Positions 11,376 to 23,130 of a stretch of DNA of 64,000 bases are shown piece by piece (the stretch's first letter is position 1; every line of letters starts with the position of its first letter). A model generated the notes under the pieces. The model was not told where the DNA came from. It saw only the letters and a list, made by a program, of their open reading frames with translations, and ran no database searches. The DNA is taken from assembly GCA_031841125.1 (NCBI GenBank), contig CM063108.1, forward strand, positions 52,536,122 through 52,600,121, in the 5' to 3' direction. This DNA is from Acanthococcus lagerstroemiae. Taxonomy: Eukaryota; Arthropoda; Insecta; Hemiptera; Eriococcidae. The position numbers were made by a program, and so were the translations under genes.

Positions 11376-14270
11376 TTGGCATATTTTAACTGTAGGGGCC
11401 TTGCCAGTAACGAAAGAGTGTATGAGTTTGAGAGAAGTATAGAAAATATTAAGTGGGATGTAATTGGGCTATCAGAGGTAAGAAAATTTGGGGAAACGTT
11501 ACTGGTCAAGAAACCAGGGTATGTCTTCTACCACATGGGTCAAACCAAAGGCTATCGGGGAGTAGGCTTTTACATCAAATCCAAATGGATGAAGGAAATA
11601 GAGGACATCAAAGGAATATCAGAAAGAATCTGTTTATTGAAATTGAAGTTGGGGATAAACACAAAGGCTCTGATAATAACGGTGTATGCCCCGACCCTGG
11701 GATCCGATGAAGAGGAACTAAACAAATTTTACGAAGACTTGGAAGAAACTCTAAACAGTCATAAGGAATACTACAACTTCCTAATGGGAGATTGGAATTC
11801 AATTATAGGGTCCCGGGAGGGGAGCCCAGAAAATATTGGAGAGTTTGGTCTTGGGGTTCGAAATTTGAATGGGGAAAAACTTTTGGACTTCTGTGTGAGA
11901 AACAACCTTAAAGTGGCAAACACATTTTTCCGAAAAACTAAAAAACTGAAGTGGACTTGGCAATCTCCAGGGGGGAAATACAAAAACGAAATTGATCATA
12001 TCTTAGTTAACGACATGTCAGTGGTAGAGAACGTGGCGGCTCTGCCGGGCTTCCGTTTTAGTTCGGATGATAGACTTTGCAGAGCTGTGATAGGTTTCCC
12101 GAAGAGAGCTAAATATCACAATCACAGACCAAAGCCCCGGGGCGTTAAAATCATCCCACCCCATGCCTGGCAAGAAGCAAGAAAGGAGTTGAGAAAACGG
12201 CTGGAAAATACGAACAAGGTATGGCAAGAACACACGTTGCAGGAAGTATACGAAAAGCTTGTGGAAGGAATTCAGGAGGTTAAAAACCAGTTTGGGAAAC
12301 TCAGGCCGATGGTGGGGACAGATGACAAGCTGTCAAAGGACACCAAGGTACTCATAGAAGAAAGAGATACACTGGAGAGAAAAGACCAGAAAACAGTAAA
12401 GGAAAAGATCGAACTGCTTGTACTGAGGAAAAGGGTTAAGACGGAGATAAGGAAAGGCGTAAGGAACTACGATAGCAAACAGATCGAGAGCATCTTGGCC
12501 GAAAGCAAATCAACGAAAAAAGTAAACAAAGCCCTTTTCACAGATAGAAAGCTAATCCCTAGCTTACGCAATGCAGAAGGAGAGAGGATTTCTGACCGCA
12601 AAAGCATAATAAAAACAGCCACAGATTTCTTTAAAGAACTATATGGAAAAAAAGGAGGGGACGAAGGGTTGGAAGGGGACGGGGAAGTTCTTGTTAACTC
12701 CAACAAAATGCCAAAAATACTTCAGGCTGAAGTGGGAAAAGCAATATACTCGAGCAAGGTGGACAAAGCAGTAGGTCCAGATGGGATTGACAATGGGACC
12801 CTAAAGTCTTTTGCGGAAGAACTGATTCCTATCTTAACGAAACTATTCAACAGAATTCTGGAGGAGGAAACCACCCCATTACAATGGAGGGAGGCAAAAA
12901 TAATTTTGCTATTCAAAAAGGGGAAAAAAGAAGAAATTAAAAACTACAGGCCTATTAGTCTTACTTCAAATTTGGGAAAATTGTTCATAAAAATTTTAAA
13001 AGATAGACTCCACCTGCAGCTCGATTGGCACCAACCAAGGGAGCAAGCCGGGTTCAGAAGGAATCACTCCACGACAGACCAAATCTTCATTTTGAACCAA
13101 ATTATTGAGAAAGCAAAAGAATACAATTTCGATATTTACTTTCTTTTAATAGACTTCTCAAAGGCTTTCGACACGGTAGACCACAGATATCTCTGGAAGG
13201 CGCTGAAGGCACAGGGGATAGGACAAAAAGAAATAAATATAATTTAAAATGTTTATGACGGTGCCTCAGCATATGTAGAATTGGACAAACGTGGGGAAAA
13301 CTTCAATATTGAGAGGGGAGTCAGACAAGACCAAATCTGTTTAACTGTGTCCTAGAGGAAGCAATGCGGCAAATGAAATGGGAAGGGACGGGGCTGAGAA
13401 TAGATGGGGAATTTATAAACAACCTGAGATTTGCCGATGACGTGGTGTTGATTGCGAAGGATGTGACAGAGTTAGTGAACAACGCAAACGAATTTATCAA
13501 TGCATGTAAACAAGCTGGATTAGAAATTAAAAAATATGGACAAAACGAAATTATTATCAAATGCGTGCGAAGTTGAAATTTCGTTAATGAGAGAAAAGAT
13601 CGAGTGGGTAAACGAGGTCAAGTACCTGGGACAAATTCTATCGTTTAAGGGGGCCAGAGAGCGAGAAATCTCATGTAGAATTCAAAACGGGTGGGGAAAA
13701 TACTGGAGCCTGAAAAACATATTTAAAGGCAAACTTCCAGTATCGACGAAAGCGGAAGTCTGGCGGAGCTGTATCCTACCAACAATGACATACGGTGCGC
13801 AGACATGGACGCTAACTAAAGCTAATGTAAGCAGGTTGCGAACCACCCAAAGGGCGATGGAACGTAGTATTCTGGGAATCAGAAGGAAAGATAAAGTGGA
13901 AATATCCACGATAAGGGCCAAAACTAGACTGACGGATATCGGGGAGGAGGTGAAAAAATGTAAATGGAGGTACGAAGGTCACATTTTAAGACAGGAGGGG
14001 AGATGGGAAAGGAAAATAGAGGAATGGACTCCATACGACCATAAGAGGGAAAGAGGAAGGCCAATCACCCGATGGCGGGACGAATTCCGAAGGGAACTCG
14101 GACCTATGTGGAGGAGATATACTCTGAACAGAAAAAAATGGAGGGAGATAGAGGAGGCGTATGCCCAGAAATGGGCGGGTAAAGCACTGGAAAATAGGTG
14201 GGAGAGTTCGGTACCCCTCTCGACCCGCGACGCGGGCCGACGCATGTATAGTGAAGGTAACTATGTATAG
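11376..14270 (+). pseudogene. LINE ORF2 endonuclease/reverse transcriptase pseudogene
   Basis: The first open frame (11376-13247) has no ATG at its start and the same frame is open upstream to about 11283, so the true start is unclear. Its N-terminal 235 residues are an AP-type endonuclease: NCRG, LSEVRK, TVYAPT, GDWNSIIG near residue 140, and KNEIDHILV. The usual SDH catalytic triplet reads SDD, so the His is lost. The reverse transcriptase begins near residue 460: YRPISLTSNLGK, GFRRNHSTTDQ, and motif A LIDFSKAFD. TAA at 13245 is an in-frame stop. Just after GVRQ (about 13327) the QGDPxSP motif is deleted with a frameshift. Frame 13364-13576 has catalytic RFADDVVLI; a shift leads into 13536-14270 with the RTE-type C-terminus (LPTMTYGAQTW, KWRYEGHILR, RGRPITRW). 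It would have nicked DNA and copied its own RNA at the target. Confidence 0.88.
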
Positions 14271-14303
14271 ATACCCAAAATAAACGCTGCTATTATTATT
14301 ATT

Positions 14304-14839
14304 ACCTGTGCAACAGCTCTACATCGAATCGCTTCTGTCTTTCTTCTCCAGGAATCTCTTTTCCTTTCTTGTCAGCATATCTTTCACCCTCGATTTTTTA
14401 ACCTAATTGTCCGGCTAGGCAGTGACTCAATGGTCGTGGATCAGTCGTCTTTTGGAGTCGTCTCATGCTCTCGCTTTCTCCAATACATTTTCTCTGCTTG
14501 CTCTCTCGAAATCCAGTGTAAATATACTTCTGAACACGCCAACTGGAACTTCTTTTTTTTTAATGGTGATAACGCGTTCGTGTTATAGCTCTAAATGCGC
14601 TACAGTTGGTGACCTCGAAGTGATTTGAAGAAGCAAAATTTGAAAAAACAATTTATAAAACAATTCGGTCTTTCGCAGTTCGTCTCACTATTCAAATGTG
14701 AATTTGTCGGAAGTGCTCGGCTAAGAGGGCAGAAATGGCAAAAGCAATTCCATTTCTGCCCTGCGAATTTTCGACGACCGACCCAATGATCGGGTTCCAG
14801 CAAGTCGGACACAAAAACTCTGCGTCGTTCCACATTGCT
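14304..14839. other. Gene-free stretch between LINE and Gypsy remnant
   Basis: No recognised gene or clear repeat. I looked for a long terminal repeat that could be the 5' end of the Gypsy element and found none. Confidence 0.4.
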
Positions 14840-15210
14840 GCCCTACAATCGTAGCCCTCAGATTTTTCATCGCAATCCGCGGTTCTGCCGGACTCGGCAC
14901 TGCAACTGCAATTACAGCTGACAAGCTCTCGGATTCAGGCACTGTTGGAGCAATTAGAAGAGGTAACAATCCGCTTAACCAAACTAGAAAAGAATGCCAG
15001 TTACCATAGCGTATCACCAAATCGTCCATCGCAAGACTGCTCGTAAACTGGTGGCTGTTCTACCCGGTACAGCTCGCGGTCTTCTTCTACTGTGCCAGAA
15101 AGGTTGGACATTTGTTTATGTCACTATAAATTCGGCACGAAGGCGCAGAAATGCAAAACGTTGCCCAATGGCAAACCCTGTAGGTTATCCCAGGGAAACT
15201 GAGCATTTCT
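14840..15210 (+). pseudogene. Gypsy-type gag C-terminal remnant
   Basis: Fragments in two frames. LTSSRIQALLEQLEEVTIRL (about 14920-14985) is a helical segment, followed near 15090-15150 by a zinc-knuckle-like stretch (RLDICLCHYKFGTKAQKC) of the short CxxHYxFGxxAxKC type found at the end of gag in arthropod Ty3/Gypsy elements. A stop lies between the two. It sits directly upstream of, and collinear with, the protease at 15211. Gag would package the element RNA; this remnant cannot. Confidence 0.6.
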
Positions 15211-17095
15211 TTGGTCGCGGCGCCACCCAAAGAAATGTCGTATGTTGCGCGCTGCTTCTTCATTTACGATCATGATAACAATTTAGAATTTTTAGTGGAC
15301 ACCGGTTTGACGGTTTCCGTAATTCCACCAACTCAGCGCTCTCTAACGCCAAGTAACTATTTTCTTTATGCGGCTAATGGCTCACTTATCTCTACTTACA
15401 GTACCCGCACCTTAACTTTAAATCTTATGCTCCGTCGTCCAGTCACATGGACCTTTATCATAGCCGATGTCAGCAGCCCCATCATTGGTGTCAACATCCT
15501 TGGGCACTACAAGCTTCTTCCAGATGTGCGGAACAAAGTCCTAATTGATTCTGAGACGGGCGTTAAATCATTGATAGAGTGCAAAACGACGCCAACTGCT
15601 GGGGTTTCTCCGCTCTTGTCATCTACTGAGTCCCCGTTTCAAAAAATGTTAGACAATTTTCGCTCAATTACAGCCCCCCAGAATATGGTGTACCTTCCAC
15701 CTGTAAATCATACGGTGTAGCATCATATTCTGATGAAAGGACTGCCTATTTCTTTTCAATCCTGTTGCCTTCCTCCAGATTGTCTTGATATTGCGAGAAA
15801 AGAATTTGAGCTGCTTCTTTCGCTTGGTATTTGTCGACCGTCTTCAAGCCTCTGGGCAAGCCCTCTACACACGGTGCCTAAGCCAGATGGATCTTGGAGA
15901 CCATACGGGAACTATTGTGCCCTAAATGCGGTTGCAATTCTGGACTTGTACCCCATTCCGCACACCCGCGACTTCGTCAATACCTTGGCCGGAACTTGTA
16001 TATATTCTTGGATCGACCTGGTCTGAGCATTTAACCAAATTCCGGTAGCCGAGGAAGACATTCCCAAGACGGCCATTATAACTCCATTCGGATTGTTCGA
16101 ATTTAATCGTGTCCAGTTGGTTTGCGCAACGCGGCCCGAACATTTCAACGCTTTATCAATGACGTTCTTTGCGGCCTTTCATTTGCATACGCATACATCG
16201 ACGACATCTTGGTGGCTAGCTCCTCAGCTGAGGAACAGCAGTCTCATCTCTTCGTTCAATATGCGAACGCCTCTCTCATCACGGCGTCACAATCAACGCC
16301 TCCAAATCTGTTTTCAGCCAAATATCTCTCTCCTTTGTCGGCCACAAAATAACGGCCCCCGGCATCCGCCCATTACCCGACCAAATAGCCTCTTTGACCT
16401 CCGATCCGTTGACGGCAAATATTTTCGAATTACGTCGCTTCATCGGCAGTCTCAGTTTCTATCATTGGTTTTTACCGCACACTGCAAAACTGCAAGCCCC
16501 TTTGGCCGACTTACTTCGCAGCTCAAAGAAGAACGACCACACCAAAATCGAGTGGAACGATTCCCTTTGTGAGTCGTTTGAAGCTTGTAAAACCGCCCTC
16601 GCCAAGGCCACGTGCCTATAATGTTTCCCAATCCAAAGTTTCCATTACAGCTCTTTACTGATGCTTCTGCCACTGCTGTCGGGGCAACCTTACTACAGGG
16701 CCGGCCCGATGGAGTGAAGGAGCCTCTCAGTTTCTACTCCTCAAAACTTTCACCCATCCAGGTAAAATACTCAACTTACGATCGCGAACTGTTAACCATT
16801 TATTCGTCCATCAAATCTTTCCGTTTTCTGCTCGAAGGTTGTCCATTCATTTTATCAGCCAATTTTCGACTGATATTCGCCATTTACCTGGTGAGAAAAA
16901 TGGCGCCGCCGATGCGTTCTCGCGTATCAGCGCCATTAGCAATTCCACCTTCATAGCCAGTCACGATCTCACCCACTCTCCAACTTCAGACCCAGAACTG
17001 CAAAAACTTCTCGAGAATCCAAATTGCGCATTAAAGCTCCATTCTTTTTGCGATTATATTCCAAGTATCTCTTTTCGTTCCTATTCGCCCTAATA
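15211..17095 (+). pseudogene. Ty3/Gypsy pol pseudogene: protease, RT, RNase H
   Basis: Collinear pol of an arthropod Ty3/Gypsy retrotransposon with multiple disruptions. The aspartic protease has VDTGLTVSVIPP (usual form VDTGA-VSV) in 15211-15720, ending in an in-frame TAG. RT starts at 15721: WASPLHTVPKPDGSWRPYG, then an in-frame TGA at 16024 inside the IDLV-A motif, then PKTAIITPFGLFEF. A frameshift leads to 16122-16352, which holds the catalytic YIDDILVAS. Another shift gives LRRFIGSLSFYHWFLP (16394-16621). RNase H follows with FTDASATAVGATL and STYDRELLTIY (16612-16820), and a last shift gives DIRHLPGEKNGAADAFSRI near 16880-16930. No integrase and no LTR is recognisable, so the 3' third is missing. 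Confidence 0.88.
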
Positions 17096-18639
17096 CTTCC
17101 TCATTCCTGATCTTTTCTGTCCATTTAGTTTTCAACATTCTCCAATAACACCACATTTCAAAAGCTTCCATTCTTCTTCTCTGTTGTGTTCCTACTGTTC
17201 GACATAATTCAGTTAAATTCTTCCAGAACTCATTCAGACTTCAAGAAGAATGATTCAGATTTAGTTGAGACTTATTTGAATTTTTTCGGGACTAATTTGG
17301 ACTTCCTCTGTACTTAAATATGAAGTCATAATATTAGAAGGAGCAGTTGCTCTTACTGTTCTTATCTTTAATACCACCTGAAGAGTACATCGGAAGTGAC
17401 TGAGCCCGGCAAAAATATACACTGATCACCGAGTCTCTGCCCATATGTTCCCTGCCGAGCTTTCGCTCTCAGAACGAAGTAATAACTCGTAATGCGATAA
17501 CTTCCGCAATTTCTATCGCTCATTCTCGAAAGCTCGAGTTTTGATGTGGCACAAAAGAGGACCCTTGAGCTGGAGCTTGCTGAAAAGTCATTCAATCGTG
17601 TGTTCGTTCGCATTCGCCGGAGACGAGCACCACGGTCGTCTGTGCTATTGTGTAGGTTAGAAAGCACCGCAGTGCGCCGTGTTTTCAGAAATAAGCTGTA
17701 CCAAATTCCATGATCAAAAGCCGTTGTACGAGCTGTCGATGCTGTGAGCGCAAATCGAAAATTCTTTGACCAGTTCTCGCTTTTCTCCGTTTTGCATTGT
17801 GTACCAATCGGCGCTTTTAAAGCGGCCGCTTTACTCGATATTGCGAGCAGTAATCCGGACGGCCTGACGCTGTAAGTAACTTATTGTTAGTTCTGGCCGA
17901 AATGACTTTATGATTTCCAATAAATTTCGTTTCCTTATCAATTTTATTACCATCGTACCAGTTTCAAATAGCCCGGAGATGAAATCTGCGACGACGAGTT
18001 TTGATTCTAGCTTCGTTTAATACATTTACTGTCACTGCTTGGTCGCCATTCCCGGTCGTATTTTTATTTCTTCGAGTGTACTCTTCGGGAGTACGTATTA
18101 TAGGATATTATACGCTAGGTACAGGTATCTGCTCTGCAAACGTAATTTCAGAGCGTTTAGAAAATTGAATCTGTTGAAGGGTTGACGGTGTTTACCTATA
18201 GTCGCTCCGTATTCGTGCAACCTTTGCCAAGTGGCTTTTTAGAACGTCTCAAGTGCTTTCATTATAACAACATTTTCCGCAATGTATAATGTTGAAGTCG
18301 CGCATTACACGTGTATAATATCTTTCCTTACTAACTGCATACTGCAATTTTAATTTCAGCGTGGGTGTTAGAGTTTCCTCACTTATCGTCATTATTGTGC
18401 ACTTACGCAACACTATTGGCGTACTTTGTTGTGCGCCCACTTTGAGAATGCTTACTACCATTAACCTTGTAACTTTCTTCGCAAACGAAAACGTTTAAGT
18501 TCGTCAACTACATTGTAACCGTATCGTTAATGAGATACCGTAATGTTGGTGATGCACTTCTGATGTAATGACGCAGTAGGTAATGGTGGAAACTATTTGA
18601 AAAAATTAATATCCGAAGCAATGCCCTCCCTTCTGTGTA
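17096..18639. other. Gene-free stretch, unrecognised
   Basis: Balanced-composition DNA. 17230-17320 has a few GACTT-type words. 17380-17930 is relatively GC-rich and could hold single-copy sequence, including a strong donor-like CTGTAAGTAAC near 17870, but I find no frame or acceptor that would make an exon convincing. Confidence 0.4.
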
Positions 18640-19490
18640 TACAGGCCTGAACTCTTCAGTCTTATTCTCACTCTGTCAAGACTCACTGAAATTCAGTCGT
18701 ATTTTGTTAGGACTCGTCGGACTTGCGAGACAACATTGAGACTTGTTAAGACTTGCTGACTCCGTGAAAACGCATCCAGACTATTCAGTCTGAGGTAAGA
18801 CCCATCCAGACTCTCTCAAGGCACATTAAGACTAAGAAGTCTTTTAAGGACTATTCAAAGTTTATAATCTATGCAAACTAATCCGAGACTAATGTACATT
18901 AAATTATGCCGTTATAATTCATTGAGATTCATTTAGATACTGCTAGGAAACATTCAAACTCATGGAGACAGAATTAAAACTTTGTCAGACTCTCTTATAG
19001 GTCCCACCGAGACGCTACCCAGCTACGTTGAAACTCATGAATAACCTAATAAACATAACAACGAACTTCCAAAGCGAAAACTTATTCAAATTAATAACAT
19101 AAAACTCCCTGATTGAACAGACTACACAACCACTGACAACCAACAGGAACACGCACCAATAGGTTCACCATACGGTAGTACACATTACTAGGACCAACAA
19201 AAAGAAATGTTAGGGAACTCCACTGAAGATGACATAACAGCTGAAAGCGCTATGGACAACAGAAACAAAAAAGTGAACTGGCACACCCTAGAAACAGAAT
19301 ATTATCAAGTTCACTCACACTCCAATATGGACGTACTCATTCAGACTCGTTTTCAGTCCATATTCAGACGTTCAGTGTTTACAGATTCCGCTGAGATTCA
19401 CTTGGATCAACTTGTAACGTTTTATGACTCATTAGCCTCTGTCAGACGTATTCAGGCTCGTGAAAACTTCTCAAGAGAAAATTAAAACTC
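18640..19490. repeat. Degenerate GACTC/TTAAGACTC-like repeats
   Basis: Words such as TCAGACTC, GAGACTTGTTAAGACT and TCATTCAGACTCGTT recur without a fixed period. They are the reverse complement of the GAGTCTTAA-like field at 2400-2530 and 5090-6020. A short related patch is at 36480-36600. A 92-codon frame at 19207-19485 is a by-product of this repeat. Confidence 0.45.
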
Positions 19491-19729
19491 TTATTCCGAG
19501 CTCCTTACAAATAAATCTCAACCCCATCTCAAAAAAGAAGAGGGGAAAGCCTGTATATCACGGCAAGATTGAATCAACACACTTTTTTACTTATAAGGAT
19601 CCTCCAATTAAAATATAAAATACGCATGACTGAATAAAAATACTAAATAGGTATTTCTATGATTATATAAATTCTTTACATGAGAAATATCTTCCAAAAA
19701 CGTAAGAAATTCGGTTTATTGTTTTTCAG

Positions 19730-19783
19730 GTTTTCGAAATCGGATGATGGGGCCTCGACCGCTGACATTTCTCAAGAAACGCA
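19730..19783 (+). CDS. Candidate 54-nt internal exon (hypothetical)
   Basis: A pyrimidine-rich acceptor, TTTATTGTTTTTCAG, ends at 19729. Fifty-four bases later, at 19784, a full donor consensus GTAAGTG begins. The interval is a multiple of three. In phase 1 it reads without stop as FSKSDDGASTADISQET; the other two frames are less convincing, and one has TGA. A small symmetric exon with both strong splice signals is what a cassette exon in a large intron would look like, and it would make this part of the window intronic on the plus strand. I do not recognise the peptide. The downstream 200 bp has loosely similar words, so it may instead be part of a diverged repeat. Confidence 0.25.
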
Positions 19784-19799
19784 GTAAGTGCATTTCATC

Positions 19800-20160
19800 T
19801 ATATGTTAATTTTTTCCCGGAATTGGTTGATGGCGCCTCCAATTTATCAGTATCTCTTTGACGAACTGCAAACAAATTATTGTTCCTCATATTATCACAG
19901 TATTTACTAATGAAAAAGTTCATTTCCAAAACGCAATAAATACATTTACTGTGCATTCCAATTTCAGAATACAGTAAGTCCAGTTTTAGGGGGTTTCTTC
20001 GCCTTATATTTTAGTGAAATTTTCGAGTCATATCCACTGAGGTTAAAGCCAGCTTTTGTCAAAAACTGGAAGAAAGAAAATCAAAACTGAAATTGGTACA
20101 CGGTATTGTATTTTGAAAAAACAGCTTTAAAATAGTCTGGTTTTTTAGAAGTGAGGAGGC
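19800..20160. other. Gene-free stretch
   Basis: Unrecognised A+T-rich sequence downstream of the candidate exon. It contains loosely repeated words (CATTTCCAAAACGCAATAAA resembles CAAGAAACGCAGTAAGTGC), which weakens the exon hypothesis. Confidence 0.35.
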
Positions 20161-20355
20161 CAGGGCCGGCGATCTATCATTTTCTCACCCGGTACAAATA
20201 CGACTTCTGAATAAGGAATCGTGGACCCCTCCTCCCCCCCCCCAAAGAAAATTGAAACACAAGAAACATCCAATATGTACTAGTACGTGTCAAAAAATGT
20301 CCGGTTTTTCCATTCGTGCATGTGCTCTAGTGCAACTGGACTTATGCCGGCCCTA
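20161..20355. mobile_element. hAT-like MITE (195 bp)
   Basis: The left end CAGGGCCGGC and the right end GCCGGCCCTA form a 10-bp TIR pair with one difference at the outermost base. The flanks GAGGAGGC (20153-20160) and GAAAAGGC (20356-20363) match at 6 of 8, fitting an aged 8-bp target duplication. No coding capacity. Confidence 0.6.
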
Positions 20356-21784
20356 GAAAAGGCACTGGGGAGGGAGGCGCTACCAAAATCTTGTGACCTT
20401 TTCTTGCACATTGAAAGCCTCGATGAGATCGTCTGACCTCTTGTTTTTTTATTCCATTCTTTGAAGAGGGGAGAGGGGAGTGAAGAGAAGAGCTATCAGA
20501 ATTGTGGGACCGTTTTTACTCATAAAGCACAGCAAAATCGTCTATTTTTTTCCTTGTGGTGATGGTGGTAGTGGTGGGAGTAGTATCAGAATTGTGCTGT
20601 CGTCTTGCACACATAAGGGACCTACGTAGCAAACTCTTCGATTTTTTTTGATTTTTTTTTTTTTTGGGGGGGGGGGGCTTACCAGACTTTTCTTCTACCC
20701 AAGAGATAATCTAGAAAAATTGTCTGTCGCTTAAAAACTATTCAAAATTTCTGAAACTTTGGTGCCATCACTTTTATATAATAAGGAAAAACTTCGAAGG
20801 AGGGGGACGGGGTCACCGGGTCAAATTTCCAAAATTGTTGGAATAAGAGACACTTTTTTTTTTTTTTTTTTTTACGGAAGAGGCTACTGGAAAAGTGCTA
20901 CCGATTTCGTCATGTAAGGGGCGAAACAACGTCGTGTAGTCTTCTTTTTTTTTGGGGGGGGGGGGAGTTTTGTCTTGATCGTGTGACCTTTTTTGCTCGT
21001 AAAGACTCTCAACGCAACTGTTTTTTTTCAAATTGTAGATCCGATAGAATAGTCCAGTTGAATTCAGCGATCGTGGGAACCTATAAATAGAATACGATTT
21101 TAGAAAAATTACTAATATTTGACCTCGTACCCCCTTTAATGACAACCCATGGAGTCGCTTGTAAAAACCACCCCCACTGATGAATTCAGTAACCTCGAAA
21201 ACCTACGAATCAATCCCTATCTCAAATATGACCTTTTCGGCATTCCTCCCTCTCTTTCAAGACCCCTCCTCTGGGGTCATTAACGCATATCATAGAATTG
21301 AACTATTTTACATTGAATTAGTATCGATTGAACTTCGTAAATCTGTGCGAATACTTTTCTGACATTGTTAGAGGAGGAAGAAAATGAATTTTTATGAGAA
21401 GGGAAGTAAATTTGAGGCCTGTGTTTTCCTTATGTAATCAACCTGAAACTTTGTAGGAATTTCTTGCATCTCGTTCAACTCAATTTAGAACGCGTCTTCG
21501 AAAGAATGCAGGAAAATCCACTGTGAATAAATAAGGGCCACCCTAATTTGTAATCGTGGAGAGACGCAAACTTAACTCTTGGGAGGCCTTCAGATTGGAA
21601 GAAATATTTTCTGAATTAGTTTCATCAGCAGAGATGAACTGAGCTGAGTGTTGCGTAAAATCCTTGGTAAAGTTTTTGTCAATGAATCCGAAAAAATAAT
21701 ATATTGGAAGGACGTACCTCAGTGTTTCTTGAAAAAGGGGATCTAAATTTGGCTAACTGAAATTATTTGAGGATCAACAAAAAA
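20356..21784. other. Gene-free stretch with T-run/G-run junctions
   Basis: Contains poly-T directly joined to poly-G at about 20641-20678 and 20944-20965, and a poly-T run at 20851-20872. Short minus-strand frames through these runs (such as 20813-21145) are low-complexity artefacts. No gene or defined repeat recognised. Confidence 0.45.
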
Positions 21785-22494
21785 AAGTTCTTCATTTTTC
21801 TGTGGCACGTTAAAGCCCCCCCCCCCAGTTTCAGGTTTTGGCTTATATCTCAGAAAATTGGAGCTCTAGAAAAACAAGTTTCAAACAAAAAAGATTCCTC
21901 ATAAAATTTGCTACAAAACGTATATATCACATGTTAGTTTAGGTCTAATACTTAGCCTGCAATCACCGTTCTCAAAAAAATTCGAAACATTGACAAATTA
22001 CACATATGGCGAATATCTCGGCAGAGGCGAGTTGTAGGGAAAATTGTTTCAAACAAAAAAGATGCCTCGTAAAATGTGCCATAGAATGGACTACCTTTAG
22101 TCTAGCCTAAACCTAATTGTTCACCCATAAAATCGGTCGCAGCATAACACACAACATGAAGGTTCTTACTCAAACGTCTCCCAAAATACGTTTATATTAA
22201 CTCTAGATGAAAATTTCACACTGAGATTGTTCTTCACTCAGCATCAAAAAGATCTCTTACAGTTTTTTGTAACTGACACCAGAACACCCTAAATCGGGGG
22301 TTATAAGTGACCCTTCATTTTTCCGTAAAATAAATCAGGCTTTATGGCAGGAAACAGTGGAGGATACAGGAGTCTGGACACCTTCCCTCCGAAATATCTA
22401 AATTTATCTATAGGAAATCCTTCCTCTCCCTTCATTTACCCCAGCCTTGACATGGTGGCCAATCCCCCCCCCAAGATTGTACAGTACTTCTACA

Positions 22495-22602
22495 TCATAC
22501 AATTTCCTTCCAAATTCCCTGACTTTTTCCTGACTTCTCCAGGTGCGCTCACATTCCCTGACTTTTCCCGGTTTTCCAGAAACTGGTCACCCTGCTTGAG
22601 AT
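22495..22602 (-). repeat. TCAGGGAA / GGGTGACC repeat fragment
   Basis: Reverse-strand copy of a family with GGGTGACCAGTTTCTGGAAAA followed by GGGAAAAGTCAGGGAATGTG. Two other members are at 47104-47245 and 49660-49796. The words TGGAAAA, CCTGG and GTCAGGGAA are shared by all three. The copy lies inside the large inverted-repeat element and so is probably a later insertion. No autonomous partner is visible. Confidence 0.55.
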
Positions 22603-23130
22603 ACCACAATTTAAAATTTGCTTTTTCTCCAAATTAAACTTTATTAGAGTCTTTAAAATTTTCATAAACAAGATAATGGTCGGGGATTCAAGGTCACAGA
22701 AATCAATTGTTACATTAGTTTGCCTTAAAATTGAAAATGTTGCGCGTGAAGCAATATGAATGTCATTTCATGAATTGGAAGAGTCAGTAACTCATATTTG
22801 GTAATGATTGAGCCCAAAATTGCAAATTGTACCCCTTAGAGAGGTGGTTTCAAAATGAAGACTGAAAAATAAAATGCATATGGGTATCGTATTCTATGTT
22901 TTGAAAGGTCGCTGAGTTAAATTCATAATTTACCCCTGATTTGTAAATTGTAGCATTCAGGAAGGAGGAAGGGGCTTGAAATTTTATATCATACAATGTG
23001 CATGTCATTTGGCAGGTGTAAAGGGTTACTAAACTCATTCCAGGAAGAATGCGCCTAATTTGCAAAGTTTAGAATTCGGGAAGGAGGAAGCGAAAAGTAA
23101 ATATAATGGTGCAGTGAAACTCAATTGTTG

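Larger units (their letters stand above)
10276..14303 (+). mobile_element. RTE-like non-LTR retrotransposon, nearly full length, inactive
   Basis: A plus-strand LINE with a decayed ORF1 (10276-11132), a decayed ORF2 (endonuclease plus reverse transcriptase, about 11319-14270), an AATAAA at 14279 and a short TATTATT tail at 14291-14303, the kind of microsatellite 3' end typical of RTE-group elements. The 5' boundary is uncertain and may be near 10090. Similar RTE-type C-terminal regions occur at 40585-41045 and 56430-57690, so related LINEs have hit this region at least three times. All copies are dead. Confidence 0.8.

Noticed and set aside
16093..16572. 159-codon plus-strand frame
   Set aside because: Wrong-frame read of the Gypsy RT region; the RT motifs lie in neighbouring frames.
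17860..17885. Splice donor CTGTAAGTAAC as a first-exon end
   Set aside because: No supporting frame, start site or second signal nearby.
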